Assembly (NCBI GenBank): GCA_037833965.1
Contig: AP031353.1
Location: 8,186,501 to 8,250,500, forward strand
Reading direction: 5' to 3'
Source of the DNA: Marchantia polymorpha subsp. ruderalis
Lineage: Eukaryota; Streptophyta; Marchantiopsida; Marchantiales; Marchantiaceae
DNA length: 64,000 nucleotides
Shown: one piece after another, positions 1 through 12,000 of the stretch
Layout: each line of letters begins with the position of its first letter
Numbering within the stretch: the stretch's first letter is position 1
Made by a program: the position numbers and the translations under genes
Notes under the pieces: model-generated
What the model saw: only the letters and a program-made list of their open reading frames with translations
Databases searched by the model: none
What the model was told of the DNA's origin: nothing

Positions 1-135
1 ATCGTTGTGGTGCTCGTTTAAGCCTCTGGCAGCCCCGGCCCCTCCATGGTCTCCATGGACTTGGCAGTTTTTCGAGGGACGAGGGATCACTCGGGATGAA
101 GCATTTTCGGGACTGATCCAGTCTTCGCACGGCAT
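1..135 (-). other. Possible 5' end of a gene running off the window (weak)
   Basis: A reading frame opens with an ATG at 135-133 on the minus strand and stays open for 45 codons to the window edge. The segment is clearly more GC-rich than the AT-rich DNA that follows it, as at other gene edges here. The peptide starts MPCEDWISPE and matches nothing I recognise. The plus strand is also open in one frame over the same bases, so this is only a hint that a gene lies just left of the window. Confidence 0.2.
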
Positions 136-160
136 TCTTTTCTTCTTCAAGGCGTTGGAA

Positions 161-2500
161 AGATAAGATGATATTGTGATCAGCTTACAAATTCGACTAT
201 GTCTGAAATGATTAAACTTCGAAATATAATGATGATCTCGTTTTCTCTTCTAATTATGGTTTTAACTCGAATGAAAAAAAAAAAAACTTGAAGAGAGAAT
301 ATTTCAACAGAACAAGTTAATGCTGAAATAAGCACATTCAATAAAGCTTATTTCGGTTATACAGTACACGTACAGATGATTTGAGCTTTAGTATTCAAAC
401 AGAAAATTCCAACGCGAATAAAATTAAGAGACTAACAATTAACTCGGGTTTCGCTATCCCGAGTTAGTTTTCAGTCGGTATGTATAATAAATCCATTTTT
501 CAAAGAAATTTCAAATTTGAGAAGTGAGAAAATTATGTCGATAAACTAAATCGGAGATCAATTGAGCCTAATTATGAATACAGGGAAATAGAAATACAAG
601 TTATTTAAAATCATATTTTATTCTTATATCTGAGTATCAACTCAGCATTTATTAAAGAATTATCATAAATATCTCATAACATATTCTTTCTCTCATATCC
701 CATGTCTATGAACAATAAATTTTGATGCATATACATTCATCCTATGCTTTGTATAATCTTAATTAGAACTTTAAATTTTCTAAATAAATAAATAATAACA
801 CATTATAAAATCTTAATACCTTTTATTCAGATATATCTTAGAATAATAGTATTGGAAATATTGAAATATTAAATCAATGACAATAAATCAAATAATCTAA
901 GTAATAGTATAATTATAGAAATTTTTACATGTATCTCTACAATTGAAAGTATAATTTCTTAGGTATTTCTACTTTTAATAAATTTTTGTCGATAATTTTT
1001 TTCAATACTTATTTTTAGGGTATAAAAATTGAAGCTAATAAAAATCGTACATGTAACGTGTTATTTTGAATAAGAGATAAGATTGATTATTTTAAGGTTT
1101 TAAAAGAGTGTTTCTAATTTAAAATATTTTTCAAGATTATTTTTTTGAGAATGAAAAATCAATTTTGTAATGGTGTACATGTTTATTTCTTAAAAATATG
1201 AATTAATCAAATATAAAATCCATTCATACCTAAAATACTTACATTGAAAAACATTGAATGATAATTCTCGAATTCATCAATGAATGTTTTTTTATTGACA
1301 GTACATCATTCAACATTCTTGGATGCTTAGTAATAGAGATTGTTGTGTTTTGAATGTGATTTTGTAGAGTGAATTCTATCAAACTGATCAAATTTGTGAA
1401 GATTATTGACCTTAATTTCAGAAATAAAAAATCACATTTTAAAGTTTATTGCATTGTTTTTTTGATAGAAATTTCTGATGTTTCAGAAGTATGATGAAAT
1501 CATCAGGAACTATGAAATATCAGTGTCACATGAGAAAAATTATAGACTGAAAACACGATCCAAGGTTATGCAATTATAATTTGAACTAAATTAGAAACAT
1601 CAATCATGGATGATATGAAAATCATGTAACAAATCAATATGAATAAATTGTATTCTCAAATTTTACAAATTAAGGATAGGAGCTTAAAGTACACAAACAA
1701 GATATTGATCTTCATAATTAATGTATGACTAATTCAACAATCCTCTCTAATGTTTGAGTTACATGACTATAAGAAGTAGAAGTCATCTGCTTCTACTTCG
1801 TTTAGATTAATGTAATAACATGATTGAAGGAGAAGGCCAAGTGCAAAAAAAGACAATAGGGAGTTCCCATAAACCATACAATGCTGAAATCAAACAAGAA
1901 ATCATGGACTAAGAGCCTGTAATCTGAGAAAGGGAAGTGTTTCTACACCCACAATACCATAACTATTCATAAACAACTTAAACACTTCTACGAAACTCGA
2001 ATCTTTCTTCCGTTCACATTTGGCTTGCAATGGGGAGTGCATCATAAGTTTCAATATATGTGGCTAAATATCTAAAAAATCACTTTTTGTACATCGAAGC
2101 ATTCTAGCAGTCCAAGGAAATGTACTAGTCATTCACACCAGCACTGATGATACTTATCAATAAAGATTGTAATCCACTTTCTTCCCTTCAAACAACAGCA
2201 TTTTCCATCGTATCAAAAAAATGGAATTGTTTTAATGCACCGATGAAGGAATTTGGGAACTGTAATAAATTCTAAACTCAAATATATTCTGTCCATGAAA
2301 AGACAGGAAATGTATAAATCTAGCGTCTTGTTTGCTTTAAATGTCTCCTCAACCCCAAAAGAAACTCCGCTATGTTCTTCTCATCCGATCTTTAGAAAGA
2401 GAATGTGCAGAATGTTCAACCAGTGTAAAGAACACCTGCCCAAAAAGACTTCGACAGTTTTCACTTCTTGAAAAGTCACTGATTGCATCATGAATCCTTC
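161..2500. other. AT-rich intergenic block
   Basis: The stretch is strongly AT-rich with many short A and T runs and no convincing reading frame, splice-site series or repeat array. The longest frames are short and of low complexity. It resembles the AT-rich blocks at 23.6-26.6, 34.3-35.6 and 44.4-46.6 kb and is probably old, degraded intergenic or transposon-derived DNA. Confidence 0.5.
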
Positions 2501-5500
2501 GTCGGTGGCTTGACGTAAATTAATAGGGGTGCGGGGTAAATTCTACTTCAGCATTTCCGCTTTACGTCTGAGTCCGGTTTGTGACTTTAAATTTTTGTTC
2601 CCTCTTCTCTTGGGGGTACCCTTCTAAATGCTTGGGGTGCTTAAAAGCCCAAGTACCGGTACTCGTGACAGAATTCCTGGCTGGAGTTAGGAATATGTGG
2701 TAAAGTCCTGCAAAAGTTGAATCACTCCGAGCTCATTCCTCCGAATTTCTTGCACATGCGTACGATAGTTGCTTGAATTTTGCGGGGTTCTTTATGAGAG
2801 TGCCGTATAAGTGTCAAGAAATGTCACATTCAGAGTTACACATGGTACCCCGAGGAGTTCATCGTACCGACTTTTGCGAGATGATTGAGATGCAAAAGCA
2901 CATTCGGAGGTGCCACTAACGGAAGGCGCAGACTTCACTGACTCCGTGCGTCGCGGCCAGCGGACAGCTCTGGGCAGAAGAAGATGGCCGTCCCCAGGGG
3001 CCCAGGCTCAAGATCCTCGCCTCCTGCGAGCTGCTGCTGCTACGACAACAACCGTGGCACCGACGCGAGGGCCGTAAAGACGATGATACGACGCCAGGAA
3101 GCAGGAATGGTCGAGTAGCGTTTATAAGTAGTACTCCGTTGCGGATGTGGCTCGACAACAACCTACTCCCGAGTTTTCACCTGAAATGGTGACAGAGTAC
3201 CGAAGTACGTACTTGCGGAATAACTCGGCTAACAGTTGATTCTGTTGCATTGCTCGTTTTGGATCTCCTTTTGATCATTGGCGACTTTACCATGGTTTCG
3301 TGCATCGCCTGACACCGGGTTCGATCCGGACGGACGATTGTACTGACCAGAGGACCGACACGAGTTACGCTACGCAGTCGATTGGGGTACGATATCGGAC
3401 GTAAAGTAGAATATTCATAAATGCATCATTAACAAGCTACCGAGTTTGGCTTGTAGTGTTTACAGTTCGCACGTGCTGAACTGCAGGTCTTTCGCCAGTT
3501 ATCTACCTGGACATGGCCATTTTATGCATTATAGTAATCATCGCCTGAGCATGAACGCTGTTAGTCGGTACTTCGAAGACTGTCCATACAAAAATCACAG
3601 AGCTCAGTTATACACTGGGATACTATGGCCCAATCCTTACCATGGCTTGAGCTCCAGTCAACACGCGTCGTGCGCTATGTGATTTCGGTCTTGAGAAACT
3701 AGTCCACATCGATAAGAAACTTTCAGGATCATTATCTCACTCGATCATCGACTAATTAATCGCTTTGTACACGAGATGTGTTGATATGCGTTGACATGAC
3801 TATTTGTCTATTCTTAACCTGGACTATGTAGCGGATTCTCATATAGCGGCCCAAGTAGATAGAAAAAACCTGGTTAAACCCAAGACCTTTATTGAGAACA
3901 ATGGATGAAGCTAATGGTGAATTGAAGGTTAAGTACCGGTAGAAATATGATGAGCAATATGTGTTACAGCATATTGATTATTCTAATGCACTTGCCGATA
4001 AAAATATTTGATGCGTGTTTATTATTGTGAATGAAATTGTATACACAATGGAGAGAGACTTGGCATGACTCGCAGTGCTTCAGGAATAGTGCATATCTGT
4101 ACATTTCTGACTTGATCCGTAGGAAAACACTCTGGGTACGAGATTATTTTTCATATAAACATGAAGACTTTAAAGGCGTAGCAGTGGAATATATTCTCAT
4201 ATCATCGAGGCCTAGCCCTATGGTAACTCTTGCAAGAGATTGATATCTACCACCACCCGCACACCAGTCCAATCCGTCGTGGGCACCTGATTGTGTGCGT
4301 AAAGCGAAACCGAGCTTCATCGAACAACTATCGATGTTTCTGGCAACTTCTCAACTTCTTTACTAGGTTGATGTCCCCCTTTTACCTTCTGCGCAGACGT
4401 ACTGAACACTCAAATCGAAGGTAATATCTTTTATCCTGCAGTGTTCATACAGTTAGGGGCAAAATGGGACCCAATAATTCTGAATCTTGTCATACAACCG
4501 ACAGAACCTTAAATGAGCAAATCCTGCTAAAATCTATGAGGTTGTCCTTCGACTGTAATACTAAAAAATAGAAGTAGTAGTTTGTTATCAGAGAATTTTT
4601 AATAAATGTTGATAGGCTTCATACCTTTGTTTTTTAATATTTCAAATGCGGAAGGAGAGTTTGAGGCTGGGAGTCAAAGTTAATTCGACTACAGGAGATA
4701 AAAAAATATCCCCCTTCTGTTTGAGAAATTGAACAACTGATCAGACTCTGGTCGACGTAAAGCTCACCGGGGCAAGAATTGTATATTATATCTCAGAACA
4801 CCTCTGGGCTGAAAGAGCTGGTCACGGGTCAGTAGCATAAAGCATGCGAGGAACAACGTTACAGACACACAAACCTACTGGAGCCTGGAAGACATTCGGT
4901 AAACCTCGAATCAGATTAAAGTAAGCAGGGTCATTAAAGAAGCAATCTCGAATTAGAAGGGCAGGAGGACACGCGTAGAGTACTCAACATGCTCCCTACC
5001 ACGACAACTGCCGGAAAAAGGAGGGCGACGGTGGTGGGGGCAGAGAATATAAAGGGTCAGGCTGGCGACTTTTGACTTGACTAAAAGTAGGAAGAAGAGC
5101 GTTACAACACATACAGAACACCTGTCCCAGTCACTCATATGATCGATCAGTTCGTTCATCGATTCTGTTGGGGAGAACCTTTCCCGTTCGGAGCCAACTG
5201 GAGAGGACTGATTGAGTTTTCCAAGGCAAGATCATCTTCAATGCGGACGGGATCGTGGGGCAGCATGTGACAGTTTAACATCCATCTTTAGGGCGTTTCT
5301 TGTAACCTGTGTTCACCAAGGTCAAAGTGTTAAGTATATTTAGCTTAATTTAAGCATAAGTGAATATGCTTATCTTGGACACGAGCGTAACCCATGTCAG
5401 CTCGAGCTGATATTTCTTCCTTCTTGATTTGGACGTGGGGACGTCTAGAACCTTGAGCTCCCACTTGTGGTTACGGTCAAGTACGCCTCGATCATTCATC

Positions 5501-7700
5501 ACTTGGTAGAGTGGCATTCAACAATATCCTCGGATATGATACGGTATCTTTGAACCATGTTACATGTGCTCCATCTCTTATTCTCCACATACTTCAGTAT
5601 GAATGCTCATTACGATTATTTCTTGTACCCCATGCATGCATGAATCGGCCCTCCTACGCATGAGACACACAGCACCAGCTAAAATATATATCATGGGATA
5701 CATATTTCCTGGGTACTCATCCTTTGATAGTTTAGTGTCTTCAGGTTTCCTAGTACTGTAATGATACTCGCTTCCAAGGTGATAAAAGGCACATTGTTGC
5801 TATTTGCAAACCTGGCCTACACGTCAGAGAAATCTGGCATGGAGTAATTGTGTAAAAAGGATTGATCTGGGGTGTGCCACCAAGGATGGTGTAGTTTCAG
5901 ATAAAAAAATGGCACGGAGGTTATTGAAATTACACCAAACTATTTGTTTCACCGGAAAGCTTTACTGTTGGAAATTCGGACGGCTTTGACATGAGATAAC
6001 AGTGTGTACTAATTTCTGCATGCAAGTGCCTTCTTCTCACCAGTCAAAACTGGTGAAATCGAAGGTCAAAGGAGATTTGAAGCAAACATGCGTACGTTTA
6101 TATCCACATGAATCATGATGTTCCCTTTTAAGCAATTCCCGCTGAAATGTCATGAGAAATTCAAAAAAAAGGTGCTTGGCATTACAAGACAATGGAGATA
6201 AACTTTTTCATCTCCTCGAAACCAGTTTCATCGTTGGTTTTTGTTTCATAGTTGATGGTAACTTCAGCACGTCTTCAATTCAAACTTCATAACCTCCGAT
6301 TACATCACCAAAGACTCACTGAGTCTCGCTTGGTGCCCATTTTGACGATCCGAAATAGCCAGTCAAAGTGGCAACACCAAGGATATCGTCAAACATAGAT
6401 TCTGCATGGTTCCCGTGGACGAAGTTACAGCTTCTGATTGGTCGGCACGAACGAGATTGTTACAATAGAACGTAGACTTTCCAAGAAAATATATTGACAC
6501 CGATACCCAAACCAAGATATTTGAAGGCTTTATATAACCTGGATTTGAATTATAATCTGGCCTGGAAATTTTATCACCCCTTCCTTCCCCTTCATGGCTA
6601 TGAAGCTGGGCTCCCAGTCACATAAGGTGGTTGTTGCCTCATGAGCTGTCAGATACACGCAGTGACGTACAAGCGATCTGCCATCTGAGTTGTAAAATTT
6701 CGGGCGAAAATAGCAGGCACTGTGCTTGCACGGAGGATGATTGGGCACGGCGTTCACCGTATTCATTCAACTTAATTCAGTGCCTTGTCAGGATTCAAAC
6801 ACTTATATACAAATCCAGGATATGAATTTCCTTCTCGGGCCAAGCACATGATTGGACACAGAGAAAGCTCTCGAAGAGTCAGAGACTCAGATTGCACTGC
6901 GTCTCTGGATACATAGGGTACGGAAAATTACAGCAATATCCCAGCGTGGACCGGATCGCCATTGGGCCAAAGGTGAGATGTATCGTTGTCCAGCCATGGG
7001 GCCCGGAAGACGGGACGGGGCCGGGCACACTGTAGAGTTATGAAACAGGGTTCGGACCTCGGCTCATGTCAGTGTCGGGAAGGAGGGAGGGAGGGAGTCA
7101 CAGTCGAGAATCCCGAAAAACATAATGGGGAAAACTTTACGCCGCTGTAGATCCAGATCCCAAAGTAGGACATCACATGTCTATTCGAGAAGTGGAGTCA
7201 ACATAACGTGGGGTGTGAAAATACCATGGCATCTGTTTGTTGAACACATGCTTGTTATACAAAATGTCGTCCAGTTCAACAGCAGCAGCTCCTTCCTTTT
7301 GGAGGAGACTCGTCTTTTCTCCTCTCTCTCTCTCTCTGCCCGCTCCTGAGGTCGAGGGGAGCTGGAGAGTCGCTAATGATCAGTTTTTCGCACATTCCAC
7401 TGCTGTGGGGCTTTACATTCAGATTCGTTCAAAAGTTCTCGAAATACAATACAAATTATACACTAAAGGTTGGGAGCTTCTACAGTCGTTGTAAAAACAG
7501 CTCGGGTACCAGCCCTGGGCCTTATTAACAAATTCATTACGCCTGCTAGTACACCAGTTGGCTGGCTGGCATAGATAGTGTCAAGGTAATGTGATGTGTG
7601 ACTGGTACGACACTCTCTTTGAGAGAATTGTATCTGAAAATCGTCCCTGGTTTTGTGTATGCACGAGGGGCCCAGTTCCGCATTCGAGCAGGAAGCGGCT
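2501..7700. other. Intergenic DNA, no gene recognised
   Basis: Base composition is moderate and short open frames occur on both strands, but none resembles a family I know or can be joined to others by consensus splice sites in phase. A small hairpin (arms CACCAGT/ACTGGTG) lies near 6,039-6,056. A short GGGA-rich run lies at 7,080-7,097 and a CT microsatellite at 7,321-7,338. I see nothing else to annotate. Confidence 0.4.
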
Positions 7701-7705
7701 TGCCA

Positions 7706-7729
7706 TCGTCTCGTCTCGTCTCGTCTCGT
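7706..7729. repeat. CGTCT pentanucleotide microsatellite
   Basis: Nearly five tandem copies of CGTCT lie about 25 bp beyond the stop codon of the XRI1-like gene, in its likely 3' UTR. Confidence 0.85.
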
Positions 7730-7753
7730 AGCAGTTCATGCATCTGAATTAGT

Positions 7754-9549
7754 CTAGTCCCTTGTTCTCATGATGGTAATTGTACCATTTCCCATGGTGT
7801 GAATTCTCGTCCGAGTGATGACCGACTTCCCCGACAGCCCCAGGCCCAGTTCGCCAGGGGAGGTAGGCCAGGCATCCTCTGCTTGTACATGGGGCACCGG
7901 CCGGGACGGTGGCGACATCAGCTTCTCGTTGATCTCCCGCAACGTGAGACCGCCTTCGGGCTTCAAAAGAGTGAAAGGGTAAGCTACTGGGGCCGCTGCA
8001 GCAGCAGCAGCTGCAGCAAACTTCGCCGCACTGGGAGTACAAGGCGGCGACAGCTGATTTCTCTGCTCGATTGGCTTGCATCCTGTTCACCATTGTCAGA
8101 CAAACGAAATTGGTTATACACGCATCCACAAAAAGCCAGCCGGCCACTTGCAGCGACCGTGAGGAGCTCACATGCATGGACTGAGGAAATGTCTGGCAGC
8201 TGTGGTGCATACCATGTGCAGTTCTTCCCGGTAGAGGGGTGGCTGGGCCTTGTACGTCCTCTTCGCGGGGGGCATGTCCGGGAGCATTGGGAGAGTCGCA
8301 TCCTGGCAGTGCGATCTTCCTGCGCGATCGTCAGAACATGAACAAGGCTGCATCAGAATTCCTGCATAAAGAAGCATTCTTTTCCGTAAAAGAAGAAAAA
8401 AGCATCCCACGAGGATCCGAGAAATCACGCTTCACTCCAAAATCCTAACCGACGTCTGCATACGCTTCTTACATATCATCGCGCATCTTGTTGCTCAATT
8501 CGCCCTCTTCTAGACACTTGGCCATCCATCGGTGAGATCCGCCGTCCAGGACGTCTACGTCTCCGAAAGCATTCACGGAACCGTCTGCAATGCGTGGATC
8601 AATTAGTTAGTTCGTCTCCATTTCTCACAGGACCGACATTGCAGCTGTCAACGCTGTCTTTATTCAGAGTGCGAGATCAACAAGTGACCGCGAATCGATC
8701 GCAAACTTACCGCAAGGCCTGTACCAAAATGCATCTGATTGCAAACTTTGATCCTCCAAAGGTGCCTGAATGTCTGGAACACCATCCTGTGTAAAAAAAC
8801 GAAAGAATTCCAGCGCAGTGACTCCATCAATACTCGTTATACAGTGAGCATTCAAATGTCCGGTTTTCGTTCAAGCCAAAGAACAAGATAATCCGGATCG
8901 GTGAAAGCAATTGTACCGTGAAGAATTCAAGACCAGCGCTAGAATCCTCTCTGGAATCGAACGCCGACTCTGGTTCCCGAAACAGCAGGCGACGTCTTTT
9001 GATTCTGGGACTGCAGGCTCCCTGAAGACCTCCTCCGCGGAACACGTTGTCACTCAAGCCGGGGGTGGAAGCGGCTACAGGATCTGCCCAAGGATCAGGA
9101 CGCAGACGTGAGATTGGCTGTGGCATGCAGGGCACAAGAACCTGGCTGAATCAGCGGTCCCGCATGGGACAACGAGGGTCTTCCTCACCTTGGTTGCGGA
9201 TCGCGTACACGGGTGGATCTTGACTCAGAATGTCGGCGATGGGAGTGGACAGTAAAGTCTTTGACACATCTTCGTCGAATGGCATTTCGTCCCAGAAATA
9301 TTTGGCCGTTTCTGTGTGATACCAGCTCCGGAGTCAGCTTGAGAAGTTGGACAAAAAGAACCATATGCTGGGGAATCACATCAAAAGCTTCCCTGAAAGC
9401 TCATTCCTCTAATCTACACAGGAGGATAGACAGATACAAAGGTCGAAAACTGCGTCCATGCACAATGCCTCACACACTCACACACCTAGCGTGTATCCGC
9501 CATCCAGCTTGAGTCCTTCATCTTGCCAGTCCCAGGGGTCGCACTCCAT
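7754..9549 (-). CDS. XRI1: XRI1-like protein (X-ray-induced transcript 1 family), 7 coding exons
   Basis: Coding exons on the minus strand are 9549-9486, 9311-9189, 9083-8917, 8786-8711, 8584-8473, 8319-8213 and 8082-7754. All introns are GT-AG and all phases agree, giving 325 residues. The family signature is at both ends: a WDWQ box at about residues 6-9, and a C-terminal block (about 298-325) beginning GLSGKS and containing TRIHT and GTITIMRT. Between them are a basic KRRR patch (91-94), an acidic W-containing segment around HRWMAKCLEE, a nine-alanine run (239-247) and the conserved AYPF...KPEGG...LREIN stretch. No enzymatic domain is known for the family. Arabidopsis XRI1 is reported to be induced by ionising radiation, to bind MND1 and to be needed for meiosis and pollen development; a nuclear DNA-repair or meiotic role here is by homology only. 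The fifth intron's acceptor (before 8319) has a weak pyrimidine tract; a stronger AG just upstream would give an early stop. Confidence 0.85.
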
Positions 9550-10745
9550 TCTTCGAACGTGAGCTGCTGGACCGAAGCGTAGCTCTTCAAATCACTCGTT
9601 CTCTGAGAAGCTCGTCGTACGGTGAAAACACCAGAACACGAAGTTCTGCTCAGCTTGAAAACTGTGTCTCCCCGGGAGGGGCTACGTCTACGTCACACGA
9701 GAAATTGCAGAAATGTTGCCTCTGGAGCTGGACGAATGATCATCAAGCTTCGGAGCTTGCAAGTGCAGCGCTGGTCGGCCCACAGACACACCGTTCCATA
9801 CAAGAATTGAGAGTCGGGAGCAATTCAGCATCCGGGAGCGTAGGGACTGCCATAAGCATCAGAGTCTCGACAACACTATAGGTGTCTATCTAGACTGTAT
9901 GTAGATCGAGTTTAATGAGCCCGAGCTGTCGCACACATTGTGTACAAAGTGGGAGACTCTATGGCATTGATGGTAGTGTACTTCGCGCTGTACCGGTGGG
10001 AGGACCTAGCTCGGCTTATCGGCTAGCAGCCACGATTCTGGATACTCCGAGTGAAGCTCGAGCTCTAGGAAAAAGCTACTGAATGTGACAGCCTTCAGAA
10101 GAGAATCAACGCTGGGGTGTAATGGTCAGAAAGAAAAAAGATACGCTTTTTGGCAGAGTGACAATGCAAGAACGATTGCAGCACACTCGGTAGCAGAAGA
10201 TAGCAGCACTCAACGCATCGTCTCCCCGAGCTGATCCTTCCACACCGCGAGGTAGTGCCCACGATTCGGAGGATAATCGGATCCAGGTAGAGACGAATGA
10301 GTGAGGCGTGGGAAGTGTCACCAGATTGGGGGATTCCTGTGTAGACTCGGCGATTCGGCAGCTCGCATCGCCGTGAGAGCAATGTGAGCAGCCGCAGCTC
10401 AAGAATGCAGGGAATGGCTCTTGCAGAGAAAAAATTCGACAGTCCTAGGACCGGACGCGAGATTGACGAGGCGGTGGATATATCTCGAGCTGCCCCGACA
10501 CACGTTGACGACGGAGGCGGGTTATCCTCTGGGGGCGGAGTCTTAATTGAATCGGCAATGCGCCGTTGGATACAGGTAGGTCCCAGAACGAGTCAAAGAA
10601 TATATTCTCATGCAATCTTCGGCTGCAGCGCTGGCGAGTCGGTCGATAGGGTTGGAAAGCCAGCACGCAGGCACGCAGGCAGGCAAGGACGACAGCAGCA
10701 GCAGCAGATGATGGAAGATGGAAGATGAGGGAAGGAGCAACTAGA

Positions 10746-10782
10746 ATCGGTCTAGCTCATCCATAAAATGAGCTAGACCGAT
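10746..10782. repeat. Perfect 15-bp inverted repeat (hairpin)
   Basis: Arms ATCGGTCTAGCTCAT (10,746-10,760) and its exact complement (10,768-10,782) flank a 7-nt loop. It lies about 1.2 kb upstream of the XRI1-like start codon and contains no coding signal. Confidence 0.9.
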
Positions 10783-11351
10783 CGAATTAGACGCCCTCTT
10801 CGCACGAGAGAGAGAAAGAGAAAAAAAGGAAAAGGTGCATCCAGCTGAAAACTCAGCATCTGATCAGACACGAACAGCAAAGAATGCTACTTCCCGCCTC
10901 CGTGCCTGGCTGTAGAGTCCAGGGAGCGAGGGAGCGAGGGAGGAGGGTAAGGTAAAAGAGAATCCCTAGTCTATCTGCATATCTCTTCAACAGTCGAGAA
11001 GACATTGCATAGATCCGTGGTGAGATGGGGAATCATAGTCCTCATAAAGAGGAGCACAGGATTGTCTCGAGTCTGAGAGAGAGGCCTATGCCAGCGACGA
11101 AGACCAGACCCAACCGTCAGCTTTTTTGCGGGCTCGCATTTAATGAGCTGAATTTCTGCCCCATGATGTGCTTCCGTGCTCCAGCTAACGACAAGCGCTC
11201 GCAGAGAAGGTTTCCGTTTCACCATTTCCCCCGGCCCTTAAAATATTATTTCCCCCCCGCGCCCCCTGGCACCATGTGGCACATGTTTTCCTCCTATCCT
11301 TCCCCCCGGCTCCCTTTACACTTGTAGCGCCCTGCCACGTCGGCCCCCCGG

Positions 11352-11366
11352 CCCCCCCCCCCCCCC
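11352..11366. repeat. Run of 15 cytosines
   Basis: An uninterrupted C15 tract sits in a wider C-rich stretch (about 11,245-11,366) with further C runs. The minus strand is therefore G-run-rich and could form a quadruplex. It is in the presumed upstream region of the XRI1-like gene. Confidence 0.9.
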
Positions 11367-11641
11367 GACATACCACCGCCTTCTCGCCCTGGGTCTGTTG
11401 CAGCGGCCGACGCCCGTTCGGTAACTCCGGTGCCTTTCACGCTCAGCTGAACCGTGAGGGACAGACGGACGGACGGACTCACTGACGACCCGCAGCCGAG
11501 GACGACGACGACGACGGCGACGTTACGGACTGCCCTTCATGAGCTAGCGGCCGTGTCCAGACTTTTCACGCCTTTCCGGGCCGGCTCATGGCAAGTGGTA
11601 CATTCCTTTATACTCGGCGGTATGAATACTCGCTTTGTCTG

Positions 11642-11660
11642 TCGATCGATCGATCGATCG
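11642..11660. repeat. TCGA tandem repeat
   Basis: About four and a half TCGA copies form a self-complementary microsatellite in the GC-rich upstream region. Confidence 0.9.
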
Positions 11661-12000
11661 AACTCTTCTGTGGCTGCCCGACCTCGCGTGACTTTTGCCC
11701 TCTGCCGTCTTCCTTCTTTTTTTCTTACTGCTTACTTACTTGCGCAGCTGTGCTGCTGCTGCTGCTTTGCTTTGCTTTTCCCCTTTTTTTCTATCTTTAT
11801 ATTTTGTTTCCTAATTTCGAGCTGAAGCTCTCTCGTCCGGGCAGAGTCTGGTGGACCTCTGCAGGCCACTCCAGTTGGCCTTGGAGGAGGAGGAGGAGTG
11901 ATCCTCGGATTACACAGGGAGCGAGAGCTCCGAAGGTCTCGGTCGCTCGGTCGCTCGGTCGCTCGCTGCCTTCTGCAGGCAGTGTCGAGCGACGTCTTTT

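Larger units (their letters stand above)
9550..12000 (-). promoter_or_regulatory. Presumed 5' UTR/promoter region of the XRI1-like gene
   Basis: This stretch directly upstream of the XRI1-like start codon is GC-rich between about 10,400 and 12,000. It carries many low-complexity tracts (GCAGGCA, CAGCAG, GACGAC, CTG, TCGA, GGTCGCTC) typical of plant promoter and 5' UTR DNA. No frame resembles a known protein. The transcription start, and any 5' UTR intron, cannot be placed from sequence alone. Confidence 0.4.

Noticed and set aside
3290-3345. GGGTTCGATCC text resembling a tRNA T-arm
   Set aside because: The T-stem does not pair properly, and no matching acceptor stem, D-arm or anticodon arm can be drawn around it.
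7799-8341. 180-codon plus frame overlapping the XRI1-like gene
   Set aside because: It is the antisense of the conserved C-terminal exon; the minus-strand reading has clear family motifs and consistent splice phases.
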